From: Falsibacillus albus | GTDB taxonomy: Bacteria > Bacillota > Bacilli > Bacillales > DSM-25281 | NCBI RefSeq assembly: GCF_003668575.1 | Contig: NZ_RCVZ01000009.1 | Span: 1 to 64,000, forward strand | Direction: 5' to 3' | Length of the DNA: 64,000 bases | Part shown: positions 32,851 through 41,164 of the stretch, in pieces | Numbering within the stretch: the first letter of the stretch is position 1 | Layout of the letters: every line of letters starts with the position of its first letter | Notes under the pieces: model-generated | The model's input: the letters and a program-made list of their open reading frames with translations, nothing else | Database searches by the model: none | What the model was told of the DNA's origin: nothing | Made by a program: the position numbers and the translations under genes

Positions 32851-34032
32851 GCTATGAAAGGCATGCTCAACTTTTTTCTCCATTTTCCTTCCGTACATCG
32901 TGACGAAGGCGAAGATGGTAAGCATCAGGAAGCTGATGATGTTGAAAAAGCTGACGTCCGAAAAGTATTCGATGAAGATGCCGGCAATGAACGGCCCGGA
33001 CAGGCTGCCGACGCTGAAGGCGATACCGCAGATCAGGTTCCCAGTCGGGAGCAGGTTCTTCGGCATAAGGTCGGACATGTAGCTGATGCCAAGCGAGAAG
33101 GTCGATCCGACGACCATTCCGGCAATGAATAGGCAAATGCTCAATAAAAGGACCGAATGTTCTACGGCACTGGCGGCTATGAAGCTAATCCCGCCGATCA
33201 GCGAAATGGCAATGATGATGTTTCGCCTACCAAACTTATCGCTCATGATTCCGAGCGGCAGCTGAAACACGATGCTGCCGATGGCAAATGAGGTCAGCAG
33301 GATGGACACGCTGCTGACGGACAAGCCGATGCGCAAGGCATAAACGGGGAAGCTTCCGTTCAGGGACGATTCCAAAAATCCATACCCCATGGCAGGCAGG
33401 AAGGCGACCCAGCCGAAGCGGACGGCCGTCGAAAAGCGGCTGATCGTATCCTTGAACGAATTGACCGCCATGTCCTGCTCTGGAAAATCATTTTTCAATG
33501 TAAATAAAAAGCCCCACGCAATTAAACAAAGGACCGAGGAAATGATGAACGGTAGCGACTGGCTGATGTCGACAAGCGGTGTCATCAGCGGACCAGCCGC
33601 AAAGCCAATTCCGAAAAAGAGGCCATAGAGGGATATGTTCCGTCCGCGTCGTTCCTTGGATGAAAAAGATGTGATCCACGTCTGGGTGGCAAAATGGAGG
33701 GCGTTGTCGCCGATCCCGATGCAGAGCCTTAAGAAAAACCAAAACCAGAACGTTTTCCAGAGCGGGAACAGGGCCAATGATAAAATGACCACGCCGCCGC
33801 CTGCGATGATGATCGGTTTATAGCCGAATTTCCTGAGCGGCCCTTCCATGAAAGGGGATATGATTAAAATCCCGATATATAAAGCTGTCGCGTTGATTCC
33901 ATTTAACGATGAGGATACGCCGTCATGCTCGAAGATGACCGCAATCAGCGGAAGCAGCATCCCTTGCGAGAAGCCGGAAATCGCCACGATGCTGACTAAA
34001 ATCCAAAATCGCAGTTGATTTGAATGCCTCAT
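32848..34032 (-). CDS. yfkF: MFS transporter (YfkF-like)
   Basis: 394 residues and about 12 membrane helices; loop 2-3 reads FMEGPLRKFGYKPIIIAGG and the second half PLGIMSDKFGRRNIIIA. ATG 34032 (MRHSNQLRFW) is preferred because AGGAGAAG is 7 bases upstream; the open frame to 34065 has no ribosome binding site. The gene name rests on the position between yfkH and chaA(yfkE) and on MFS membership, so it is tentative. Substrate unknown. Confidence 0.75.
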   Translation of the reverse strand: MRHSNQLRFWILVSIVAISGFSQGMLLPLIAVIFEHDGVSSSLNGINATALYIGILIISPFMEGPLRKFGYKPIIIAGGGVVILSLALFPLWKTFWFWFFLRLCIGIGDNALHFATQTWITSFSSKERRGRNISLYGLFFGIGFAAGPLMTPLVDISQSLPFIISSVLCLIAWGFLFTLKNDFPEQDMAVNSFKDTISRFSTAVRFGWVAFLPAMGYGFLESSLNGSFPVYALRIGLSVSSVSILLTSFAIGSIVFQLPLGIMSDKFGRRNIIIAISLIGGISFIAASAVEHSVLLLSICLFIAGMVVGSTFSLGISYMSDLMPKNLLPTGNLICGIAFSVGSLSGPFIAGIFIEYFSDVSFFNIISFLMLTIFAFVTMYGRKMEKKVEHAFHS

Positions 34033-34155
34033 TATCTCTTCTCCTAGTTGAATTTCAATCTCCATTTTGATGGTAACGGTAATTCATTTGAATGGCAAGA
34101 TAATTAAAAATCGATTAGAATTTTATTCAATGAGAACATGGAGGAGTGAATATAT

Positions 34156-34542
34156 ATGAAATATACAATGAAAGAAGGCGGCTTTTTCACGGAGCTGCCA
34201 TACGGAAGACTGGACATTTCAGGCGACGAGGCATACGGTATCCGTCCGTACCAGCTGATGGTGTCATCCATCGCAGTTTGCAGCGGGGGCGTATTGAGAA
34301 AAATCCTTGAAAAGCAGCGCGTTGATGTGAAGGACATCGAAGTTCAGGCTGGGGTGGAACGCAACGAAGAAGAAGCAAACCGCATCGAGAAAGTGGCGCT
34401 TCACTTCACGATCACCGGAACAGGACTTTCAGAAAAGAAAATCGAGAAAGCAATGGTGTTGACACGGAAAAATTGCTCGATGGTGCAATCGGTCATCGGC
34501 AGCATCGAAGTGACCGAAACATTTGAGTTGAAGGAAGGATAA
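34156..34542 (+). CDS. OsmC-family peroxidase-like protein
   Basis: 128 residues with the OsmC fold and the two redox Cys positions visible as AVCSGG (about residue 42) and TRKNCSM (about 106). Members reduce organic hydroperoxides, although the YhfA-like branch is uncharacterised. ATG 34156 follows GGAGGAGTG. It converges on the flavin-binding stress protein gene; a long hairpin without a T-run lies between them (34570-34606). Confidence 0.85.
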   Translation: MKYTMKEGGFFTELPYGRLDISGDEAYGIRPYQLMVSSIAVCSGGVLRKILEKQRVDVKDIEVQAGVERNEEEANRIEKVALHFTITGTGLSEKKIEKAMVLTRKNCSMVQSVIGSIEVTETFELKEG

Positions 34543-34569
34543 ATAAAATCTAAATCCAATACAACCGAT

Positions 34570-34606
34570 CCGCCATGCCCCTCAGTTACTCGAGGGGCAA
34601 GGGCGG
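34570..34606. other. long hairpin without T-run between convergent genes
   Basis: CCGCC-A-TGCCCCTC pairs with GAGGGGCA-AG-GGCGG around a short loop. Possibly a transcription barrier or processing site. Confidence 0.5.
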
Positions 34607-34618
34607 AAAGCAACTTAG

Positions 34619-35047
34619 TCATACCTTTCCAACCGCAAGCTCCTGCGGTTCAGATCCGGCATGATCATAATATAAAATCGTCTTTGGCGACAGCTTTAAG
34701 AGGAGGTAGTCGGGATCATCGGGACCCGTGATCCATGGCTGCAGCTGTTTGTGCCAATATTTCCGCTTCATTTCCACTGAACCTACTTTTTCAACAACCG
34801 CTTCAATTTCTGCATACGAATCGTTCAAGCCTTTTCCTTCATAGCCAAGCAAGATGTGGACATCTGGATGTTCTGTTAAATCATTCGCTTTATGGGCATG
34901 CTGATTGGTAGCTGTGTAAAGTGTCAAATCGTCATGAAAGAACATCATAAACCGCGAAAACGGTTTGCTGTCCTGGATAGTGGCCAATGTTCCGACATGA
35001 TGATCATCCATCAATGATAAAATTTTTTCCTTCAAAGCATCGTTCAT
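34619..35047 (-). CDS. pyridoxamine 5'-phosphate oxidase-fold protein (general stress protein 26 type)
   Basis: 142 residues: the split-barrel flavin-binding fold with HHVGTLATIQDSKPFSRFMMFFHDDLTLYTATN in outline (about 16-48) and LLGYEGKGLNDSYAEIEA. Similar to B. subtilis YdaG (GSP26). ATG 35047 follows AAGGAG at 9 bases; the much longer open frame upstream is antisense to chaA and is not coding. Its ligand (FMN, haem or F420-like) cannot be told from sequence. Confidence 0.85.
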   Translation of the reverse strand: MNDALKEKILSLMDDHHVGTLATIQDSKPFSRFMMFFHDDLTLYTATNQHAHKANDLTEHPDVHILLGYEGKGLNDSYAEIEAVVEKVGSVEMKRKYWHKQLQPWITGPDDPDYLLLKLSPKTILYYDHAGSEPQELAVGKV

Positions 35048-35138
35048 ATGGGATGTCTCCTTTTTGGCAAGATATCCATTAATGTGGCTTATTAAAAGAA
35101 CTTTTAACCATTTTCCTTTAAGAAGAGAGGTAGAAGGC

Positions 35139-36197
35139 ATGGATAAAATCTTTGGTTTATTGGTCTTGGCCGGGGTGCCGCTTTCCATCATCGGATCCTT
35201 GCTGCATTGGCCGAGCGTGGTCATGTTCATTGTATACTGTGTCACGATCATCGCGCTGGCATCATATATGGGGAGAGCGACGGAAAGCTTGGCGATAGTG
35301 GCAGGACCTCGGATCGGTGGGCTACTCAATGCAACGTTCGGAAATGCAGTCGAACTGATCATCTCTATTTTTGCCCTGCAGGCGGGATTGACGGAAGTCG
35401 TCCTGGCATCGCTGACCGGGTCGGTGATCGGGAACCTCCTGCTTGTGGCAGGACTTTCATTTTTCGTAGGCGGACTGAAGTTCAAGCGCCAGAAATTCAA
35501 TGTCTTTGACGCAAGGCACAACTCGGGGCTGCTCATGTTTGCCGTCATCGTTGCCTTTGTCATCCCTGAAATCTTTGCGATGTCGATGGAACCATCCCGG
35601 ACGATCAGCTTGAGCGTCGGCATCTCCATCATCTTGATCATCTTATACATGGCAGCACTTTTCTTTAAACTCGTCACCCACCGAGGGGTCTATCAATCAC
35701 AAAATGACTCTGCCGGGGAAGAGGCTCATGAAGAACCGGAATGGAGCAAGGGAAGGGCGACACTCGTACTGGCGCTGGCAACCGTTGCCGTCGCATATAT
35801 CTCAGAAAACCTTGTACATACGTTTGAAACGGTCGCACACAGCTTTGGCTGGAGCGAGCTGTTCATCGGGGTCATCATCGTCGCCATCGTCGGAAACGCT
35901 GCCGAGCATGCATCCGCCATTTTGATGGCGTACAAAAATAAAATGGATGTCGCCGTCGAAATTGCCATCGGCTCGACCTTGCAGGTGGCGATGTTCGTCG
36001 CGCCTGTGCTTGTGTTGATCTCCCTGTTCTATGCCCAATCGATGTCGCTCATTTTCACGATCCCCGAGCTGGTCGCAATGGTGTCATCAGTGCTCTTGAC
36101 GGTCGTCATCGCCAATGACGGGGAGACGAACTGGTTCGAGGGGGCCACGCTGCTTGCAGCATACGTGATCATGGGATTGGGATTTTATTTGTTGTAG
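35139..36197 (+). CDS. chaA: calcium/proton antiporter of the CaCA family (ChaA/YfkE)
   Basis: 352 residues, essentially the length of B. subtilis ChaA/YfkE. The two inverted alpha-repeats are visible: LLNATFGNAVELIISIFAL (about 60-80) and IVGNAAEHASAILMAYKNK (about 250-270), with the Glu residues that bind Ca2+. Eleven membrane helices expected. It exports Ca2+ in exchange for H+. ATG 35139 is preferred over the in-frame 35064 start on the basis of the AGAGAGG site and family length. Divergent from the GSP26-like gene. Confidence 0.92.
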   Translation: MDKIFGLLVLAGVPLSIIGSLLHWPSVVMFIVYCVTIIALASYMGRATESLAIVAGPRIGGLLNATFGNAVELIISIFALQAGLTEVVLASLTGSVIGNLLLVAGLSFFVGGLKFKRQKFNVFDARHNSGLLMFAVIVAFVIPEIFAMSMEPSRTISLSVGISIILIILYMAALFFKLVTHRGVYQSQNDSAGEEAHEEPEWSKGRATLVLALATVAVAYISENLVHTFETVAHSFGWSELFIGVIIVAIVGNAAEHASAILMAYKNKMDVAVEIAIGSTLQVAMFVAPVLVLISLFYAQSMSLIFTIPELVAMVSSVLLTVVIANDGETNWFEGATLLAAYVIMGLGFYLL

Positions 36198-36207
36198 GGA
36201 ATGTAAG

Positions 36208-36238
36208 AGCTTAGGATTTTCTAGGCTCTATTTTTTTG
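36208..36238 (+). terminator. terminator of chaA
   Basis: AGAGCTTAG / CTAGGCTCT stem followed by T7. Confidence 0.7.
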
Positions 36239-36350
36239 TATATGGATTATTAAATTGTGATAGACCGGTGGTTGTGATATTTTTGAAAAATAAGGCTGTA
36301 ACAAAAGGAGGGCTCAAGAAATTTTGTTGCTGTTAATCAAAATCGGAAAG

Positions 36351-36475
36351 GGCTGATTTCCGCTGCAGGATGCTCGCTTTCCGAGGGGCGGGCGGTAAGC
36401 CTCCTCGCTCCGCTGCGGGGTCTTACCTTGCCCGCTGATCCCTCCGGAGTCTCGCACCTTCCGCTCCAATCAACA
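36351..36475. repeat. dispersed GC-rich imperfect palindrome, best-preserved copy
   Basis: Starts GGCTGATTTCCGCTGCAGGA and ends CTTCCGCTCCAATCAACA; contains GAGGGGCGGGCGGTAAGCCT and CGCTGCGGGGTCTTACC. Fills most of the 328-bp gap before the oxidoreductase gene. Confidence 0.85.
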
Positions 36476-36525
36476 TACTTTAAGTATTCGCCTATAAAAA
36501 TATTAAACCAACTAGGAGCTATCAA

Positions 36526-37518
36526 ATGAAAAAAGCAAACCTCTGTTTTATCGGTGCTGGCTTTCATGCATCGACGAACATTTTTCCATCTGCTATCGAA
36601 GCAGGCGCGGAAATACAAGCTATATCCACAAGGAATATTGATCGTTCCAAGGCTGCGCTGCAGCGGTTTGGAAGCAATGGGACGCCTTATGATGATTATA
36701 AAAAAATGTTGGAACAAGAAGAATGCGACGGGGTTGTCGTCATCGCACAGCCTGTGGATCAACCTTCCATTGTGCTCGATTGTATCAGGGCCGGGAAAAA
36801 TGTATATGTAGAAAAACCACTTGGGATGAGTGTGGAAGAAGCGGCTCAAATTGCAGATGCGGCTGAAGAAGCAGGAGTGATCGTGATGGTTGGATTCATG
36901 AAACGCTTTGCCCCTTGCTATGCGAAGTTAAAAGATTTAATGACAGAGGGTAATCTGGGTGCCGCTCGTTCTTTCCAAGCAAGGTTTGCGGTGGACAGCA
37001 CACCGTTTTGTAAAAATGAAGATCAATTTATCAAATTTGCCGCGATACATATGGTTGACCTTGTTCGCTATCTTTTTGGAGAAGTCCTTCAAGTAACAGG
37101 TCTGAAATATACAGACCAGGAATTCATCTCCCAAAGTATTTCGCTGAAGTTTGAAAATGGCGTCGTCGGGAGCCTCTATTTTACGGGAATGACAGCTTGG
37201 TCGCGTGAAAGTGAAAATATGCTCGTCACATTTGATAACGGCTTTGCCTTCGCTGATGAAATCAATACCTTGACCGTGCATCAGTCGCAAACTTTTGAAG
37301 ACCTGCCATGGAAGTCCTTAAGGGAGGAGAACGCCGTTTTCACTCCATCGGCCACACCGATGTCCGGACCTTACAGAGACCTTTATTTACGAGGGTTTGT
37401 CGGGGAAATGGCCCACTTTATCGGCTGTTGTAAAAGTGGGGAAACGCCCACTTCAAATGGACGCGACAATGTGAATACAATGCTGCTATGTGATCGCATA
37501 CTTTCTGCGCTGCAGTAA
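36526..37518 (+). CDS. Gfo/Idh/MocA-family NAD(P)-dependent oxidoreductase
   Basis: 330 residues. The N-terminal Rossmann fold starts ANLCFIGAGFHASTNIFPSA; the family motif NVYVEKPLGMS is near residue 97; the C-terminal alpha/beta domain contains the DLVRYLFGEV block with the catalytic-type His in AAIHMVDL. Such enzymes oxidise or reduce sugars and inositols. ATG 36526 follows AGGAGC. There is no sugar operon beside it, so the substrate is open. The gene interrupts the conserved chaA-yfkD neighbourhood and follows a repeat element, so it may be an accessory insertion. Confidence 0.87.
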   Translation: MKKANLCFIGAGFHASTNIFPSAIEAGAEIQAISTRNIDRSKAALQRFGSNGTPYDDYKKMLEQEECDGVVVIAQPVDQPSIVLDCIRAGKNVYVEKPLGMSVEEAAQIADAAEEAGVIVMVGFMKRFAPCYAKLKDLMTEGNLGAARSFQARFAVDSTPFCKNEDQFIKFAAIHMVDLVRYLFGEVLQVTGLKYTDQEFISQSISLKFENGVVGSLYFTGMTAWSRESENMLVTFDNGFAFADEINTLTVHQSQTFEDLPWKSLREENAVFTPSATPMSGPYRDLYLRGFVGEMAHFIGCCKSGETPTSNGRDNVNTMLLCDRILSALQ

Positions 37519-37529
37519 GACGCATTGAT

Positions 37530-37793
37530 TTAAAATCCAGATCCATTGGCCAATCCAATCATAAACAACACGATGATGGCAATATATCCGACGGGAAGTA
37601 AGATGAGTATGGCCGCCGATGCTTTTCGCCAAAAGCCGCTCGTACTGAACCAGGAAGCTGCCGCAGCAGAAATGTAGCCGATTGCGATGATCCAAAGCCA
37701 TAGATGACCAATATATTTTCCGGTGAGCGTTTGTAAGATGAAAAAAGTGGCGATCAGTATCAAGATTGAAACAATTCCTAAGTACTTTCTCAA
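37530..37793 (-). CDS. small three-helix membrane protein of unknown function
   Basis: 87 residues with three hydrophobic segments (about 5-22, 29-47 and 58-82). The start is TTG 37793, 7 bases after GGAGAG. No family recognised. It converges on the oxidoreductase gene, leaving only 11 bp between stop codons. Expression is probably separate from the minus-strand unit upstream because a strong terminator lies at 37869. Confidence 0.7.
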   Translation of the reverse strand: MRKYLGIVSILILIATFFILQTLTGKYIGHLWLWIIAIGYISAAAASWFSTSGFWRKASAAILILLPVGYIAIIVLFMIGLANGSGF

Positions 37794-37868
37794 TTTAAAT
37801 CTCTCCCTTCATTAACAGAATTTTACCATAAATATCCAGTTTGTTAGAAGGACTTTTCTAATAAAACG

Positions 37869-37913
37869 TAAAAACCTCTGCACAATCGTTCTTTAAGTGT
37901 GCAGAGGTTTTTA
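37869..37913. terminator. strong bidirectional terminator
   Basis: AAAAACCTCTGCACA and TGTGCAGAGGTTTTT arms around a 15-base loop. No annotated gene ends here on either strand except the small minus-strand unit described at 37921-38059. Confidence 0.85.
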
Positions 37914-37920
37914 AAATCCG

Positions 37921-37959
37921 TTAAGTATCATATTCACTTTGGAAGAAGGCGTTTCGCAT
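37921..37959 (-). CDS. candidate 12-residue peptide in a short transcription unit
   Basis: MRNAFFQSEYDT, preceded by AAAGGAGG, though the spacing (13) is longer than usual. An overlapping alternative reading begins with ATT. It lies between a near-consensus promoter (38031-38059) and a strong terminator (37869-37913), so a ~150-base RNA is expected whether or not the peptide is made. No known family. Confidence 0.3.
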   Translation of the reverse strand: MRNAFFQSEYDT

Positions 37960-38030
37960 ATCGATAGACATTCCTCCTTTAATTTCAGGTAAATGTTAAC
38001 TGATAGCCCTCCCTCCTGTTTGTTAAGTTA

Positions 38031-38059
38031 AGTATACAACAGTGTTAGAAATTTGTAAA
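38031..38059 (-). promoter_or_regulatory. near-consensus sigma-A promoter without an annotated gene
   Basis: On the minus strand TTTACA (38059-38054), 17 bases, TATACT (38036-38031). Downstream are AGGAGGGAGGG and AAAGGAGG, then a terminator. Confidence 0.65.
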
Positions 38060-38176
38060 TATTCAGAATAATATTTATCTGTTAGAAAAAAATGTATTTC
38101 CTTAATAGGCATAAAGTGAATGACACGGGAAAAAATAATAAAAAATTTGGTAAGAAGGAAGGGAGTTTACGACAAC

Positions 38177-38986
38177 ATGAAATGGCCTCAATCTATTCTA
38201 GCCGTCATTTTTGCATTATTTACACTTACCAATCCCGTTCATGCTGAAAAAACAAAAGCACCTGAAAAATCTGTTCAGGCTAAAATACCATCCTCGGTCT
38301 TGAATGTGGCGAAGGAAAACACTTATCCAAACCCGACACAGGATATGCCGTATTTGCAGCCGAGCGAATTCACGAAAGACTTGTTGAAGTCATCGAATGT
38401 CAAAATCGACAACCCGAATTTGATTAAAATGTTCAATGAATCAGCGATTAACAAAACGCCTTTCTCCATCGGATTGAGAGCGACGATCTTCCTTGGTGAG
38501 TGGCCGCTGAGCTACGAGTCGTCGGAAACGGCGCCGAACTGGGAATATCAAAAAATCAACACGAATTACTTTGACAACCGAGGCGGGAAAAAGAATTATC
38601 AAATTCACTACGTCCAGGAATCGCAAAAGGTCATTAAAGGCGGCTTGACGGCCAAGATCGCAAAATCTGAAGACGTCAAAAAAATGATGCTCTTAAAAGC
38701 GATGGAAAACACAAAGCTTCCATTATCATGGGATACCATCGTCGGAGCAGGCACGAAAAAAGATAACGTCTACAACATCGCACCAAAACGGCTCGGCTAC
38801 CTATACGGCTATGCTCCAGCCGTCAATGAAAAAGGGAAAGTGACTTACGGCGAAGTCTACCTGGTCCTCAAAGGGCTGAAACGGATGATCATCGTCAAAA
38901 ACGTTACCTCCCAAGGCATCGGCGCCTGGATCCCCGTTCAGGACCACGTCTCATTCGGCTTCATCTCAACCGATCGACCAAGATAA
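38177..38986 (+). CDS. yfkD: YfkD-like exported protein
   Basis: 269 residues (B. subtilis YfkD is about 264). Signal peptide MKWPQSILAVIFALFTLTNP with likely cleavage after VHA; the mature part contains PYLQPSEFTKDLLKSS and IFLGEWPLSYESSET, which recall YfkD. ATG 38177 is taken because GGAAGGGAG precedes it; the frame is open to 38120. Function unknown; expected outside the membrane. It sits between chaA and yfkAB as in B. subtilis. Confidence 0.87.
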   Translation: MKWPQSILAVIFALFTLTNPVHAEKTKAPEKSVQAKIPSSVLNVAKENTYPNPTQDMPYLQPSEFTKDLLKSSNVKIDNPNLIKMFNESAINKTPFSIGLRATIFLGEWPLSYESSETAPNWEYQKINTNYFDNRGGKKNYQIHYVQESQKVIKGGLTAKIAKSEDVKKMMLLKAMENTKLPLSWDTIVGAGTKKDNVYNIAPKRLGYLYGYAPAVNEKGKVTYGEVYLVLKGLKRMIIVKNVTSQGIGAWIPVQDHVSFGFISTDRPR

Positions 38987-38998
38987 CGATACTAAAGA

Positions 38999-39046
38999 GT
39001 GACAGGCACCATCCATTTTCTGGATGGTGCCTGTCACCCTTTTTTA
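38999..39046. terminator. perfect palindromic terminator (copy 1 flanking the GNAT gene)
   Basis: GTGACAGGCACCATCCA, loop TTTTC, TGGATGGTGCCTGTCAC then CCTTTTTT. Identical core to the copy at 39585. Confidence 0.9.
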
Positions 39047-39119
39047 CCCATTGTTGCTTTTTTTAAGGTAATGTTTTTAGTATGAAATAAGCCATAATAG
39101 AAGGGATAAGGAGAACAAC

Positions 39120-39572
39120 ATGGAAATCAGGAAGCTGAACAAAGGGGAAGAGCCCCCGATGGACCTGCTTTTGTTGGCAGATCCTTCAGAAAAGCTGGTT
39201 AAGGAGTATGTAAAGAGGGGAGACTGTTTTGTTGCCATCATTGAGGAGCAAATTGTCGGCGTCTATGTCCTTTTGCCGACAAGGCCGGAGACAGTGGAGT
39301 TGGTCAATGTGGCCGTGAATGAGGATCTACATGGCAAAGGGATTGGCAAGCGATTGGTCATGCATGCGATACAAGAATCCAAGGAGAGGGGATTCAAAAC
39401 GGTTGAAATTGGAACCGGGAATGCCGGCATCGGACAATTAGCGCTTTATCAAAAGTGCGGTTTCAGAATCGTAGGAGTGGACTTTGACTTCTTTACAAGG
39501 CACTACCCGGAAGAAATTTACGAGAACGGCATCCATTGCAGGGATATGATCCGACTATCGATGGATTTATGA
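39120..39572 (+). CDS. GNAT-family N-acetyltransferase
   Basis: 150 residues. The acetyl-CoA loop is VAVNEDLHGKGIGKRLVMHAI (about 61-81) and the C-terminal part LALYQKCGFRIVGVDFDFF completes the fold. AAGGAG lies 6 bases before ATG 39120. The acceptor is unknown; the sequence recalls the YvbK/aminoglycoside-type branch. The gene is placed between yfkD and yfkAB and is bracketed by two identical palindromic terminators, so it may have entered as a unit. Confidence 0.88.
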   Translation: MEIRKLNKGEEPPMDLLLLADPSEKLVKEYVKRGDCFVAIIEEQIVGVYVLLPTRPETVELVNVAVNEDLHGKGIGKRLVMHAIQESKERGFKTVEIGTGNAGIGQLALYQKCGFRIVGVDFDFFTRHYPEEIYENGIHCRDMIRLSMDL

Positions 39573-39584
39573 AAGGGTGACTGA

Positions 39585-39632
39585 AAGGGTGACAGGCACC
39601 ATCCATTTTCTGGATGGTGCCTGTCACCCTTT
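39585..39632. terminator. perfect palindromic terminator (copy 2 flanking the GNAT gene)
   Basis: Same 17-bp arms and TTTTC loop as 38999-39046; followed by CCTTTT. It also serves the convergent yfkAB gene. Confidence 0.9.
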
Positions 39633-39638
39633 TGAATT

Positions 39639-40763
39639 TTATATCAATGTTTTTCTCTTGCTGAAGTCGACTTCAGGGTAGTATGCATCCTTCACGAGGA
39701 CGTTGGGGCCCAGGCATTTGACGGATGGGCAGTGGCAGTTGAGGTCTTTTGCCAGTTTGGAGTCCATCCATTTATTGAATACATCCGGAAGCGAATCGCG
39801 TACGACGTTGCCGAGTGCAGGCGTATCGCCGAAGTCCGTGACGATGACATCTCCGTTGAAGATGTTCACATTCAAACGGGACCGGCCGTCAGGATCGTTG
39901 CGGACGGTGACGTTCTTTTCGTTATAAAGTCTTGAAAGCAGTTCGCGGTCTTCGGCATTGCTGCTGCAAGGATAGAAAGGAAGCGTTCCGAACAGCATCC
40001 ACACCTCTGGATTGCGGATATCGAGCAGGTGACGGACTGCTGAACGCATTTCATTAAGCGTCAATGTTTCCATCGTCGAAGCGAAGTCACTCGGATACAT
40101 CGGGTGAACTTCATGTCGGGCACATTGCATTTCCTCCGTGATTTGCTTGTGGATTGCCTCCATATGTGGAAGTGTGCGCTTATTCAGCATCGTTTCTGCA
40201 GACACCATCACATTTTCCTTCGCAAGCGCGCGGCTGTTCTCAATCATTGTGTAGAAAAGCTTTTCACGTTGGGCAGGCGTCGGCTTTCGTTCCATCATCG
40301 CAAATCCACCCTCGATGAAATCGTCGATCGTGCCCCAATTGTGGGAAATATGAAGAACGTCCAGAAAAGGTGCGATCTCCAAGTATCTATGTAAATCAAG
40401 CGTCAAATTTGAATTGATCTGAGTACGGACACCGCGCTCATGGGCATACTTTAATAAAGGAAGAACATAATTCTTCACCGACTTCTTGGACAGCATCGGC
40501 TCACCGCCCGTGATGCTCAAGGAACGCAGATGAGGGATTTCTTCCAATCTTGATAAAAGCAGATCAAGCGGCAGTGCATCCGGGTCCTTCGGCTGCAGCG
40601 TATACCCGACTGCACAATGCTCGCATCGCATATTGCACAAAGTCGTCGTGGTAAACTCGACATTCGATAACGTCAGCCGGCCATGCTCCTCCATATCCAT
40701 ATAGGCTTCCCATGGATCATATTCGGTCGTGATTTTTTTTAATTGTGTATCATTAATAGGCAT
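39639..40763 (-). CDS. yfkAB: radical SAM protein YfkAB
   Basis: 374 residues (about 373 in B. subtilis). The cluster motif is CNMRCEHC in TTTLCNMRCEHCAVGY, followed by SITGGEPM, and the C-terminal CHCPSVKCLG gives the CxCxxxxC motif from which the family is named. It is a radical SAM enzyme of unknown substrate, widely conserved in bacilli. ATG 40763 (MPINDTQ) is chosen over 40769 because GAAGGAG needs the longer spacing. Divergent from the SE1561-family gene. Confidence 0.92.
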   Translation of the reverse strand: MPINDTQLKKITTEYDPWEAYMDMEEHGRLTLSNVEFTTTTLCNMRCEHCAVGYTLQPKDPDALPLDLLLSRLEEIPHLRSLSITGGEPMLSKKSVKNYVLPLLKYAHERGVRTQINSNLTLDLHRYLEIAPFLDVLHISHNWGTIDDFIEGGFAMMERKPTPAQREKLFYTMIENSRALAKENVMVSAETMLNKRTLPHMEAIHKQITEEMQCARHEVHPMYPSDFASTMETLTLNEMRSAVRHLLDIRNPEVWMLFGTLPFYPCSSNAEDRELLSRLYNEKNVTVRNDPDGRSRLNVNIFNGDVIVTDFGDTPALGNVVRDSLPDVFNKWMDSKLAKDLNCHCPSVKCLGPNVLVKDAYYPEVDFSKRKTLI

Positions 40764-40915
40764 GTTCATGCTCCTTCAAACAAAATTGTACCAACTGCCA
40801 TTATTCTGCAGTTCCCCATGGCTGTCAACCAGCGAAAGCCGGATATAAACGAAAAATCGTTGCACAAACCACATACTTCCGTTACGATGGAAAAGTACGA
40901 AAGGAGAGACGACAG

Positions 40916-41101
40916 ATGGGTAACGCTATTCATGACAACGAATCTCAAGTAACTTACTTAAAGCAACGTTTAAATATGTTTTTAGACGTATTGGATTCCA
41001 TAGATCCCGAAAATACAGAACTCGAAGACGTCGACCGCTTAATCAACATGCTCGACGAACTCGAAACGAAATGTGAACAATTCAAAAAAACACAAGACTA
41101 A
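40916..41101 (+). CDS. yfjT: SE1561-family small protein (YfjT-like)
   Basis: 61 residues forming an acidic helical hairpin (SQVTYLKQRLNMFLDVLDSI and LINMLDELETKCEQF). The ribosome binding site AAAGGAGAG is well placed before ATG 40916. Function unknown. The order yfkAB-yfjT-pdaA agrees with B. subtilis. Confidence 0.82.
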   Translation: MGNAIHDNESQVTYLKQRLNMFLDVLDSIDPENTELEDVDRLINMLDELETKCEQFKKTQD

Positions 41102-41114
41102 TCAGTCTTTGCAT

Positions 41115-41145
41115 CGAAGCTCTCTTTAGGAGGGCTTTTTTTGTT
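41115..41145 (+). terminator. terminator of yfjT-like gene
   Basis: AAGCTCTCTTTAGGAGGGCT imperfect stem followed by T7. Confidence 0.65.
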
Positions 41146-41164
41146 TTTGTAATGGATGGAAATC

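Noticed and set aside
34619-35677. 352-codon minus-strand frame
   Set aside because: Only the last 142 codons are the flavin-binding stress protein (start 35047 with a good site). The rest is antisense to chaA.
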